Assembly: GCA_947628595.1 (NCBI GenBank)
Contig: CANRAN010000043.1
Location: 1-9,362, forward strand
Direction: 5' to 3'
DNA from: an uncultured Clostridia bacterium
GTDB lineage: Bacteria > Bacillota > Clostridia > Oscillospirales > Acutalibacteraceae
DNA: 9,362 bases
Numbering within the stretch: the stretch's first letter is position 1; the number at the start of each line of letters is the position of its first letter. Both the position numbers and the translations under genes were made by a program. The notes beneath the pieces were generated by a model. It was given only the letters and a program-made list of their open reading frames with translations, made no database searches and was not told the DNA's origin. Positions 1 through 6,558 of this stretch are shown one piece after another.

Positions 1-3
1 CAC
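1..3 (-). CDS. Start codon of the next downstream gene (partial, only GTG visible)
   Basis: On the minus strand a GGAGGG ribosome binding site (10-15) is followed by a 6-nt spacer and then GTG at 3..1, which is the last codon in the window. A good promoter sits just upstream and the mal operon terminator lies behind that, so a new transcription unit very probably begins here. Nothing of the protein can be read. A start a few codons further on, outside the window, remains possible. Confidence 0.4.
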
Positions 4-34
4 TTTTATCCCTCCGTCGGCAGTCATTAGTTAT

Positions 35-63
35 AATATATCATGCATCTGTATATTTTTCAA
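35..63 (-). promoter_or_regulatory. Sigma-A-like promoter for the gene leaving the left edge
   Basis: Reading the minus strand, TTGAAA (63..58), a 17-nt spacer and TATATT (40..35) form a near-consensus housekeeping promoter, with a predicted start near 28. It lies between the terminator of the maltodextrin operon and a GGAGGG ribosome binding site at 10-15. The downstream gene is therefore probably transcribed separately from the amylase. Confidence 0.55.
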
Positions 64-69
64 TACCCG

Positions 70-116
70 AAAAATAAGGGGTTATCAGCTAAGCCCGGAC
101 AGCTTATCTGATAACC
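70..116 (-). terminator. Intrinsic terminator of the mal operon
   Basis: A perfect 9-bp stem (80-88 with 108-116) continues, after one mismatched pair (89/107), into a further 5-bp stem (90-94 with 102-106) closed by a 7-nt loop. On the minus strand the stem is followed by CCTTATTTTT, a T-rich tract. It lies about 60 nt past the amylase stop codon, as expected for the end of the four-gene operon. Confidence 0.8.
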
Positions 117-176
117 TCATGCAAATTTAAAATACAATTCAGAAAAAGGAGCAGTACATATAATTCAACTGTCCCA

Positions 177-1931
177 TTACTTAAGTACTATTGCACTGTA
201 TGGCGGAAGTGTTATTTCCTGTCCGCTCACACTGAATTCAGTAATTTCTGCTTCTTGCACGGACTCTTCCTCAGAGCTTCCTCCGCCAAGGAGTGCATCT
301 ATATCGGCAGCTCCTACGTCGGAATCATCCCCCTCGGTTGCTGCAATAACATAACCCCGAACCTCATTTACCTTAAAAGTATCATCAGGAATTGTTACGG
401 TTTCACCATTACCACCAACATTGAAAAGTACAAGAACCTTAGAACCATCATTGTCACAAACATAGCCTGCAACCGCCGCAGTGTCAGTATTAACGGCTGT
501 CAGATTGCCTCTTGCAATTTCCGGATTCTGATTTTTCAGGGCAATAACACGCTTGTAAAAGCTCAGAAGCGATTCATCATCCTTAAGCTGCTCATCCACT
601 GCCTCATCAGGAACAGACTTATTACTTGCCCCCGGAATTTGTGCGACATATCCCTTTGTGTCTGTTGCCGACCAATACATACCAGTACGCTTATCCGGAT
701 CATTTTCCGAACCGCCCGTCATTCCTATTTCCTCCCCGTAGTAGATAAATGCATTGCCCGGCGAAAGAATATACATTGCAGCCGCCATCTTCTGATTTGT
801 TTTCTTCATAATAAAGCTTGCACTCCTGGTTGTATCATGATTTGATATGAAAGGAGCGTTTATGGCATTCTCATTATTCTTTTTTATCATATCCTGATAG
901 GATATTAGAGAATTAACATAGCTCTCCGCATCCTGAGAACGGACTGCACTGTTGACCCTTCCGCTCGGTCCCTGTGCGGCAAAATCGAAGAAGCTGTCAA
1001 CACCGGACTTATAGAAATTGGAAATAACACCGGCTCCGTCCCAGCATTCACCTACCATATATACATCGTCCTTGACAGTCTTTGCATAGTCGTAGAGCCA
1101 CTTAAGATCTGCTATGGAATCGTCATTTCCGGTGTTTTCATACCACAATACAGCATCCAATCTGAAACCGTCCACGCCCATATCAATCCAGTATTTCACA
1201 ATACCCTTAATTTCATCCCTGACTTTTTCATTCGTGAGGTTGAGGTCAGGCATATCGGCATCGAACTCACATTCATAATACCAGTTACCAACTCCCGTTT
1301 CCTTCCATCCGGCCTCATTATTATTTTCCTTAAAATGATAATATTGAGCATAGCCGTCAGTTTTACCTTCTGCAAGCTCCTTTAGGGCATTCTTATACCA
1401 TTCATGCTGCCTTGACGAATGATTGAGTACAAGATCAATAATGACATTAATATTACGTTTGTGCGATTCATCAACTAATTTTTTGAAGTCATCAAGCGTA
1501 CCATAAGCCGGATCAATATTTTTATAATCGGAAACATTATACTTATGGTACGATGGCGACGGCATGATAGGCATAAGCCATATACCATCTACCCCCAGAT
1601 CGTCCGTTGTTGTGGTATCACCGTCATTAAGATAATCAAGCTTAGACACTATACCGTTCAAATCGCCTATTCCGTCACCGTCCGAATCATAATAGGCATA
1701 AGGAAAAATCTCATAATACGTTCTGTATTTGTCCTTTGATGCTTCATATGATACTGTTTTGAAACCGCCATCCTCCGGTAAAAGAGTCGTTCCTGTGCTT
1801 GTGGATGATGCCCCCGAGCCGGAGTCGGTACTTAACTGTGTACCATTATTATCGCCTGAGCAGCCGCCGAGCAGAAAAGCGGACATCACACTTCCTGCAA
1901 GTAAAAACGAAATTAATTTATTTTTAACCAT
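177..1931 (-). CDS. Lipid-anchored alpha-amylase family (GH13) glucan hydrolase
   Basis: A 584-residue enzyme expected to hydrolyse alpha-1,4-glucans or maltodextrins on the outer face of the membrane. A signal peptide ends in the lipobox LGGC (Cys24), followed by a Ser/Thr/Gly-rich linker to about residue 50. The GH13 regions are all present: DLVLNH (166-171), GFRLDA with nucleophile Asp259, VGEC with acid/base Glu295, and SNHD with Asp366. DSDGDGIGD (82-90) resembles the Ca-binding loop of oligo-1,6-glucosidases. Region V reads MPDLN (227-231), the signature of the group between oligo-1,6-glucosidases and neopullulanases (GH13_36), so amylase-like or mixed alpha-1,4/1,6 action are both possible. 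The C-terminal beta domain carries an acidic Gly/Ser/Glu insert (about 533-561). Met at 1931 is chosen because AAGGGG lies 8 nt upstream and the signal peptide begins there; the reading frame stays open for 35 more codons to 2036. It is the last gene of the operon, 67 nt after malG. Confidence 0.93.
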   Translation of the reverse strand: MVKNKLISFLLAGSVMSAFLLGGCSGDNNGTQLSTDSGSGASSTSTGTTLLPEDGGFKTVSYEASKDKYRTYYEIFPYAYYDSDGDGIGDLNGIVSKLDYLNDGDTTTTDDLGVDGIWLMPIMPSPSYHKYNVSDYKNIDPAYGTLDDFKKLVDESHKRNINVIIDLVLNHSSRQHEWYKNALKELAEGKTDGYAQYYHFKENNNEAGWKETGVGNWYYECEFDADMPDLNLTNEKVRDEIKGIVKYWIDMGVDGFRLDAVLWYENTGNDDSIADLKWLYDYAKTVKDDVYMVGECWDGAGVISNFYKSGVDSFFDFAAQGPSGRVNSAVRSQDAESYVNSLISYQDMIKKNNENAINAPFISNHDTTRSASFIMKKTNQKMAAAMYILSPGNAFIYYGEEIGMTGGSENDPDKRTGMYWSATDTKGYVAQIPGASNKSVPDEAVDEQLKDDESLLSFYKRVIALKNQNPEIARGNLTAVNTDTAAVAGYVCDNDGSKVLVLFNVGGNGETVTIPDDTFKVNEVRGYVIAATEGDDSDVGAADIDALLGGGSSEEESVQEAEITEFSVSGQEITLPPYSAIVLK

Positions 1932-1953
1932 AAATTCAACCCCTTTATATAAG

Positions 1954-1985
1954 TTAAGCAGGGAGGCAAAAGCATCCCTGCTTAA
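1954..1985 (-). other. Intercistronic hairpin between malG and the amylase
   Basis: A perfect 11-bp inverted repeat (TTAAGCAGGGA at 1954-1964, TCCCTGCTTAA at 1975-1985) encloses a 10-nt loop in which two more GC pairs can form. It starts 13 nt after the malG stop and ends 22 nt before the amylase start. No T-tract follows on the minus strand, so it is more likely an mRNA stabilising or processing element, or a weak attenuator, than a full terminator. Confidence 0.65.
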
Positions 1986-1998
1986 ATGATCGGATAAA

Positions 1999-2901
1999 TC
2001 AGCCCTTAACGGCACCGCCGGTAACACCGGCAACATAGAACCTCTGCATGATTATAAACAAAATCGTAATAGGAATAGCGATAAGCACAGCACCCGCACA
2101 GAATACGGTAAAGTACCTTCCGATATGTTCATTATCAAGCATATTATACAGACCTACGGCAACAGTCCAGTTTTCTTTATTAGCCTTCATAAAGTAACTG
2201 ACAAATATGTAGTCAGCCCACGGGGAAAGGAATGTCGTAAGTGCCGTATATACGATTATCGGCTTTGAAAGCGGAAGTATAATAACCCAGAAAATCTGAT
2301 TTCTTGTAGCTCCGTCAATTTTCGCAGCCTCATCAAGAGAACGCGGTATCGTGTCGAAAAATCCCTTTGATACCTGATATCCGAGACCGGCACCGGCCGA
2401 ATATACAATAACAAGACCTACAAGAGATTGCTTAAGTCCGAAGATTTCCATAATACTGTATGTTGCAGCCATGGACATAAATCCGGGGAACATACCGAGT
2501 ATAAGACCACAGTTGAGGAGTGCTTTACGACTCTTGAAACGAAGTCTTGAAAAAGCGTAGCTTATCATAAGGATAATAAGTGTTGATACCACCGCTGAGC
2601 AAACAGCAACTATAAACGTATTCAAAATCCACGTTCCATAGGGGAAAGGCATATCCTCCTGAGATATCGGATTTCCCGCTGCGTCATAATCATTGAATAG
2701 CCTGATGTAGTTATCAAAGGTCCAATTACTCGGGAAGATCGCATTATATGCACCGTCTGCACTGAATGACCTCAGAATAAGCCACACTATCGGGAACAGC
2801 CACACAATTACCATAACAGTAAGGATGATATATATGGCTATATTTGCAGCCTGTCTTTTTGCGGCATAGCCGGTTTTCATAGTATTTTGTGTATTTGTCA
2901 T
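1999..2901 (-). CDS. malG: Maltodextrin ABC transporter permease, MalG type
   Basis: A 300-residue inner permease subunit of a carbohydrate uptake-1 family ABC importer, partner of the MalF-type protein encoded just upstream. Hydrophobic segments appear near residues 20-43, 92-115, 132-152, 157-177, 205-225 and 266-288, giving six membrane spans. The cytoplasmic EAA loop that contacts the ATPase is clear: EAAKIDGA from 191 with the conserved Pro210. The tail GVTGGAVKG matches the typical MalG C-terminus. The segment at about 56-90 is probably an extracytoplasmic loop. The start overlaps the malF stop by 4 nt (ATGA) and has its own AGGAGG 7 nt upstream, so the two permeases are translationally coupled. 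The MalG class is very secure; the exact sugar is inferred from the adjacent amylase and the MalE-like binding protein. Confidence 0.93.
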   Translation of the reverse strand: MTNTQNTMKTGYAAKRQAANIAIYIILTVMVIVWLFPIVWLILRSFSADGAYNAIFPSNWTFDNYIRLFNDYDAAGNPISQEDMPFPYGTWILNTFIVAVCSAVVSTLIILMISYAFSRLRFKSRKALLNCGLILGMFPGFMSMAATYSIMEIFGLKQSLVGLVIVYSAGAGLGYQVSKGFFDTIPRSLDEAAKIDGATRNQIFWVIILPLSKPIIVYTALTTFLSPWADYIFVSYFMKANKENWTVAVGLYNMLDNEHIGRYFTVFCAGAVLIAIPITILFIIMQRFYVAGVTGGAVKG

Positions 2902-4454
2902 GAGAATTCCTCCTCATTCTTTGATGCCTTGGACATATTAAAGGTAATTAGAGAACCCGCTGCACAAATCACGAACACAAGTATGCCGATAACTGCTGCC
3001 AGGTTGAAGTCTGAGTTATTTATGGTCAATTTATACAGCCATGTAACAAGCAAATCGGTTCGTCCTGATCTGTCGTAACCATCCGCAACAGGACCGCCGG
3101 CTGTAAGGAAGTATATAACATTAAAGTTATTGATATTTCCAACGAAACTCGTAATGAGGTAAGGGGTTGTTACAAAGAAAATATAGGGGAAAGTTATCTT
3201 TGTAAACTGCTGGAAAGCGTTCGCACCATCAATACGCGCACTCTCATAGAGATCCTCGGGAATATTCATAAGAAGACCCGAAGATATAAGCATCGTATAA
3301 GGAATACCAACCCACATATTTACCAGTATAACCGTAACGTACGGCCAAAGACCTGTCGTATCTGTGAGGAACGGAATATTCGTTCCAAGCATATTATTAA
3401 TTGCTCCCTTGTCATCAAGAAGTATTCTCATGACAAGCAGTGTTACAAACTGAGGAACGGCAGCCGTGATAACAAACATGGTCCTCCAGAAGCCCTTGAA
3501 TTTTATTCCCTTCTTATTAATCATAAGCGCAAGGACTATACCGAGAATATAGTTTGAGAAAGTTGCAAAAACTGCCCAAATAATCGTCCAGAGGAGTATC
3601 CTTCCAAATGTCTGAGAAGTCAGGGGATTGGAATAGAATACAGTTGCAAAGTTGTCAAAGCCTACCCACCAATAAAGTTTTCCCGGCGGCTGGTGGTTCT
3701 TGTCATAATTGGTAAATGCTATAAAAATCGTATAAACGATAGGAAGAACCGTGAAAATAAGGAGGAGAACGGTCGGAATACTCAAAAGTGTAACATGAAA
3801 ACGCTCATCAAGAAAGGTCTTCAGCTCAGCTACCAAACCAACCGGTTTTTTACCACTCTCAACAATCTTCTGAGAGGCATAAGCACTCTTGGTATTCGCT
3901 ACATAGATTGCAATAAACGCAATAGTTACAATTAAAGTTAAAACTGAAAAAAGAAGTATTTTATTGGAATCGTCAAGTGTATCACTGTTCAACAATTCGG
4001 GAACACCGAACTCATTATCCTGATAAACAGGAGATTCGTTGCCTATAACTCCATTGTATGCAGCATATGCCACCGTTCCCGTATTAGGATCCGTTACAGG
4101 GATATTAACGTTATTACAAAAAATTTCCGAAACATAATTCATACCGAAGCCAAACAAAAACGCAAAATACGCAACTTCGGCTGCAAGGAAAATCAAACCT
4201 TTTCCTATCTGCTTATGTAAGATATTTCCGGCACCCATTATAATATAAGAAAGCTTCGTTCCACCGTCACCGTTTGCAAATCTTGAGCCATAGCCCTTAA
4301 ATCCGTTGACGATCATACCAAAGAAGGATGCAAAAAAATGTCCGATAATAGTAAAAAGCTTACTTATAGCCCCGGGTATCCCGAGAAAAAAGGATTTCAG
4401 CTTATAAACAAACCGTTGACCGGTTGACAACTGGACATAGTCAAGAAAATCCAT
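2898..4454 (-). CDS. malF: Maltodextrin ABC transporter permease, MalF type, with long N-terminal extension
   Basis: A 518-residue permease that pairs with MalG in the membrane. The conserved transport core begins near residue 218, with spans at about 222-247, 287-312, 325-345, 370-393, 423-440 and 483-505. The EAA loop reads ESARIDGANA from Glu404, with Pro423. In front of the core is an extension of some 215 residues: amphipathic segments (20-55), the motif GAGNILHKQIGKGLIFL (74-90) leading into a span to about 106, an outside loop (107-167) and a second span (168-187). Its length is close to that of E. coli MalF, but there the extra mass is the periplasmic P2 loop between later spans, so the layout differs. 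AAAGGAG lies 10 nt before the ATG at 4454. It is encoded 188 nt after malE and overlaps malG by 4 nt. Confidence 0.92.
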   Translation of the reverse strand: MDFLDYVQLSTGQRFVYKLKSFFLGIPGAISKLFTIIGHFFASFFGMIVNGFKGYGSRFANGDGGTKLSYIIMGAGNILHKQIGKGLIFLAAEVAYFAFLFGFGMNYVSEIFCNNVNIPVTDPNTGTVAYAAYNGVIGNESPVYQDNEFGVPELLNSDTLDDSNKILLFSVLTLIVTIAFIAIYVANTKSAYASQKIVESGKKPVGLVAELKTFLDERFHVTLLSIPTVLLLIFTVLPIVYTIFIAFTNYDKNHQPPGKLYWWVGFDNFATVFYSNPLTSQTFGRILLWTIIWAVFATFSNYILGIVLALMINKKGIKFKGFWRTMFVITAAVPQFVTLLVMRILLDDKGAINNMLGTNIPFLTDTTGLWPYVTVILVNMWVGIPYTMLISSGLLMNIPEDLYESARIDGANAFQQFTKITFPYIFFVTTPYLITSFVGNINNFNVIYFLTAGGPVADGYDRSGRTDLLVTWLYKLTINNSDFNLAAVIGILVFVICAAGSLITFNMSKASKNEEEFS

Positions 4455-4485
4455 TCACACACAACTCCTTTGCCTGATTTAGTAT

Positions 4486-4538
4486 AATGTGCTTTCTCAC
4501 CATCATAGAAATATACACTAATTGAAAAAGCACACATT
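4486..4538 (-). other. Imperfect long stem upstream of malF
   Basis: AATGTGCTTT (4486-4495) pairs with 4527-4538 (AAAG, a CA bulge, CACATT), enclosing a 31-nt loop. It lies between the malE-malF hairpin and the malF ribosome binding site, roughly 25-30 nt before the latter. It may fold in the transcript and modulate malF translation or decay. The pairing is seen in sequence; the role is a guess. Confidence 0.4.
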
Positions 4539-4572
4539 CAACCACAATCTCATCTGCTTAGCTGTGATAACT

Positions 4573-4605
4573 ATGAGCAGCCCGGCTATTGCACAAGCTG
4601 CTCAT
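4573..4605 (-). other. Intercistronic hairpin downstream of malE
   Basis: ATGAGCAGC (4573-4581) and GCTGCTCAT (4597-4605) form a perfect 9-bp stem with a 15-nt loop, 37 nt after the malE stop. No T-tract follows on the minus strand. Hairpins in this position in maltose operons are known to protect the malE transcript from 3' exonucleases and so raise binding protein over permease; the same role is inferred here. Confidence 0.6.
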
Positions 4606-4642
4606 GCCCTAAACCTAAACTAAGCAAACAAAACCTAATAAC

Positions 4643-6070
4643 CTATGACTTCTTTGCACTATCGATCTGAGTTACAATGTTCTTGAGTATCTCATTTAAT
4701 TTATCATCGCTGAGATTTCCCTTGTTACTTATAGCCTCAGTACCGACTGTTTGGGGATTAACTGCCCAATAAGTACCACCAACGGAAGTGCCCTGCTGAT
4801 GTGCATAGGGAGCCTGTTCCTGAATGGCCTTGCGCGCGGGATCCGCATTTACTGTTTCATCCTCAAGAGCCTTGTTATTTGTAGGTATAAGACCTCTCTC
4901 ATTATAGCGGCTCAACTGTGATGATTCTTTGGTAAGATAATATGCAAGTATATGCGAGGTAGTGGGATATTGTGAATGCGTGTTTACACCTACAACCTTA
5001 TAACCGCCGAATGAATGGAGTTGTTCCTGCTTGCCATCCATAAGAACTGTCGGGAGTTTAGCTGCTCCGACATTCTCCTCACCGATAGCTGCCTTAATTA
5101 CAGGTCCCTCCCACGTGCCTATAACAGCCGCCGCAAGAGTACCGTCCTCAAAGCCCTGCTGAACATATGCGTTATCTCCGAGTGTTCCTGGGGTTCCGCT
5201 GAAGCCTTTTCCTTCACTCTCAGAAATGTGACATATTGCCTTGGCAGCCTTAAGTCCTTCGGGAGTATTGAATGTAGCAACCTGAGTGTCAGTTGTTACA
5301 TCATAGGTAATATCACAGCCTGCGGTGAAGAAGAAACCGGTCATATACCAAGGACCTGTAACATTCAGGTAAACAGACTTACCGTTTTCACTTGCTTTCT
5401 TGATCATCTCATCAAGATTTCCTACCTCATCGTCGCCAAACACTCTTTTATCATAGTACATGAAGTAACCGTTATCTGATGTTTTCGGGTAAGCATAAGT
5501 CGTACCGTTTACAGTGCACGCACTGACAGAATCCTCAGTATTGTTAGCAACAACATTACCCTTGAAGATGTCACCCACCTTAGCAATCGCACCGGCTGTA
5601 ACAAGCGTTGAAATCTGGTCGTCAGCCATATTAAATACGTCCGCACCATCCCCCGGAGATTCGATGATCTTTCCGCCTGCCTTATCTTCACCATACGATG
5701 AGTTTACATCTACATCTAACGTGTACTGGTCGCTTGCATACTCTTTCTTGAAGTCCTCAACAAGCTTTTTCTCAAAGCTTCTGTCATCCGAGGAGCACCA
5801 AAGGGTAATCTTGATCTCATTATTGGTTTTAGCTGCCTCACTTGCAATCGCACTGATGAGTTTTTGCTTTACACTATCACTATCTACATCCACGACCGAT
5901 ACATCAGAAACCACATCTCCACCGGAGGTCGTTGCTGAATTATTTCCTGTTGGTGCCTGACTTGAATTCTGGGTTCCGCCATCACTGCCGCCAGCGCAAC
6001 CTGCAAGTGCCGAAGTCGCCATCATAGCCGTAAGAGCAAGTGCAAGCACTCTCTTTGTTTTTCTAACCAT
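4643..6070 (-). CDS. malE: Maltodextrin-binding lipoprotein, MalE type (extracellular solute-binding protein family 1)
   Basis: A 475-residue substrate-binding lipoprotein that captures maltodextrin outside the cell and delivers it to MalF-MalG. The signal peptide starts MVRKTKR, has a hydrophobic core and ends in lipobox LAGC (Cys25). A low-complexity Gly/Ser/Asn/Thr linker follows (26-55). The mature domain starts near residue 85 (EIKITLWCSSDD) with the usual SBP family 1 first strand. The hinge and C-lobe show AAVIGTWEGP (314-323), VGAAKLPT (334-341) and SFGGYKVVGVN (353-363), the pattern of MalE relatives. Met at 6070 is preferred over an in-frame Met at 6118 because AGAGGGA lies 8 nt before it and the signal peptide begins there. 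The linker-to-domain segment (about 55-85) is rich in Asp and Val. It is the promoter-proximal gene of the operon. Precise sugar specificity is inferred from context. Confidence 0.92.
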   Translation of the reverse strand: MVRKTKRVLALALTAMMATSALAGCAGGSDGGTQNSSQAPTGNNSATTSGGDVVSDVSVVDVDSDSVKQKLISAIASEAAKTNNEIKITLWCSSDDRSFEKKLVEDFKKEYASDQYTLDVDVNSSYGEDKAGGKIIESPGDGADVFNMADDQISTLVTAGAIAKVGDIFKGNVVANNTEDSVSACTVNGTTYAYPKTSDNGYFMYYDKRVFGDDEVGNLDEMIKKASENGKSVYLNVTGPWYMTGFFFTAGCDITYDVTTDTQVATFNTPEGLKAAKAICHISESEGKGFSGTPGTLGDNAYVQQGFEDGTLAAAVIGTWEGPVIKAAIGEENVGAAKLPTVLMDGKQEQLHSFGGYKVVGVNTHSQYPTTSHILAYYLTKESSQLSRYNERGLIPTNNKALEDETVNADPARKAIQEQAPYAHQQGTSVGGTYWAVNPQTVGTEAISNKGNLSDDKLNEILKNIVTQIDSAKKS

Positions 6071-6111
6071 TGTTATGATCCCTCTTTCTGATATAAAAAT
6101 ATTACATTTCC

Positions 6112-6180
6112 GCACCAAAGTGCCTTTACGGCCACGAGTGTCAACTCTCGAAACCTCCCTTCAAGGAATCGGACACCCGT
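6112..6180 (-). promoter_or_regulatory. Structured 5' leader of the mal operon transcript
   Basis: In the predicted malE leader (about 6188 to 6071) a 9-bp stem joins 6172-6180 with 6134-6142 (all pairs complementary, one G-U). Inside it a 6-bp stem joins 6160-6165 with 6147-6152, and its 7-nt loop reads GGGAGGU. Downstream, a GCAC/GUGC hairpin with a 4-nt loop (6112-6123) competes with a 3-bp GCC/GGC hairpin (6122-6132). An alternative CGAG/CUCG pairing (6135-6138 with 6147-6150) would disrupt both main stems. I match it to no riboswitch class; it may be a cis-regulatory RNA or simply a stabilising leader. Confidence 0.45.
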
Positions 6181-6194
6181 AAACCACTGTATTA

Positions 6195-6223
6195 ATGATA
6201 CCATAGCGAAAGCCCAATTTCAA
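6195..6223 (-). promoter_or_regulatory. Proximal promoter of the mal operon
   Basis: On the minus strand TTGAAA (6223..6218), a spacer of exactly 17 nt and TATCAT (6200..6195) form a good sigma-A promoter, with predicted start near 6188 and a leader of about 117 nt to malE. The -10 region lies inside a short inverted repeat (GTAT/ATAC, 6189-6201). I see no clear CcpA cre box and no MalR-like palindrome nearby. Confidence 0.6.
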
Positions 6224-6558
6224 TGCTTAATTGTCATTTTTATCTATATATACAAATATATTAATATTTTTTTGTTGATTATAACAATGATTTATTTGTA
6301 ATTAGTCAATATGACGTTTTTACCGTATATTTTTTATTGATTATTTCTATAAAGGTCTTGTACAAAATCACAACACAAAAATCCTCAGAAATAATAATAT
6401 CTTCAACTTAAGATTTATTTTTATATAAACAGCACAGTTTTTCACTATAATAATACTACCGCCAAAAATAATTTGTCAAAATACACAAAAAAATACCCTC
6501 TGTACCAATGTACAATAATTAACAACCTCTTTTGTGCAAAATCCTTAAAATCTCCGTT
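6224..6558. other. AT-rich intergenic region upstream of the mal promoter
   Basis: About 335 bp with no convincing gene on either strand. It is strongly AT-rich and holds runs of T and A. Two further minus-strand promoter-like signals lie here: a distal TTGACA/TATTAT pair (6450-6479) and a TGTTATAAT extended -10 (6278-6286) without a good -35. In such AT-rich DNA chance matches are likely. No divergent regulator gene is present. I see no repeat array or tRNA. Confidence 0.6.
6450..6479 (-). promoter_or_regulatory. Distal promoter-like signal upstream of the mal operon
   Basis: TTGACA (6479..6474) is a perfect -35 box, followed after 18 nt by TATTAT (6455..6450). Transcription from about 6443 would reach malE after a leader of some 370 nt and run through the proximal promoter. 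No gene lies between, so it is either a second mal promoter, the promoter of a small RNA, or a chance match. Confidence 0.4.

Noticed and set aside
255..845. 196-codon open frame on the plus strand
   Set aside because: It lies wholly inside the amylase gene in antisense. The protein is Cys/Ile-rich without any domain, while the minus strand has all GH13 motifs.
1932..2036. 35-residue N-terminal extension of the amylase
   Set aside because: It would overlap malG and the intercistronic hairpin, and would bury the signal peptide and lipobox; the internal ATG has a good ribosome binding site.
4573..4605. Intrinsic terminator after malE
   Set aside because: The stem is good but no T-tract follows on the minus strand, and malF has no convincing promoter of its own.
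5015..5960. Two plus-strand frames of about 150 codons
   Set aside because: Both are antisense to malE, lack ribosome binding sites and have no recognisable protein features.
6071..6118. 16-residue N-terminal extension of MalE
   Set aside because: It would precede a complete lipoprotein signal peptide, and the AGAGGGA site is correctly spaced for the ATG at 6070.
6189..6201. Operator palindrome over the mal -10 box
   Set aside because: GTAT/ATAC with a 5-nt centre is too short to tell from chance in AT-rich DNA, and does not match a MalR or CcpA site.
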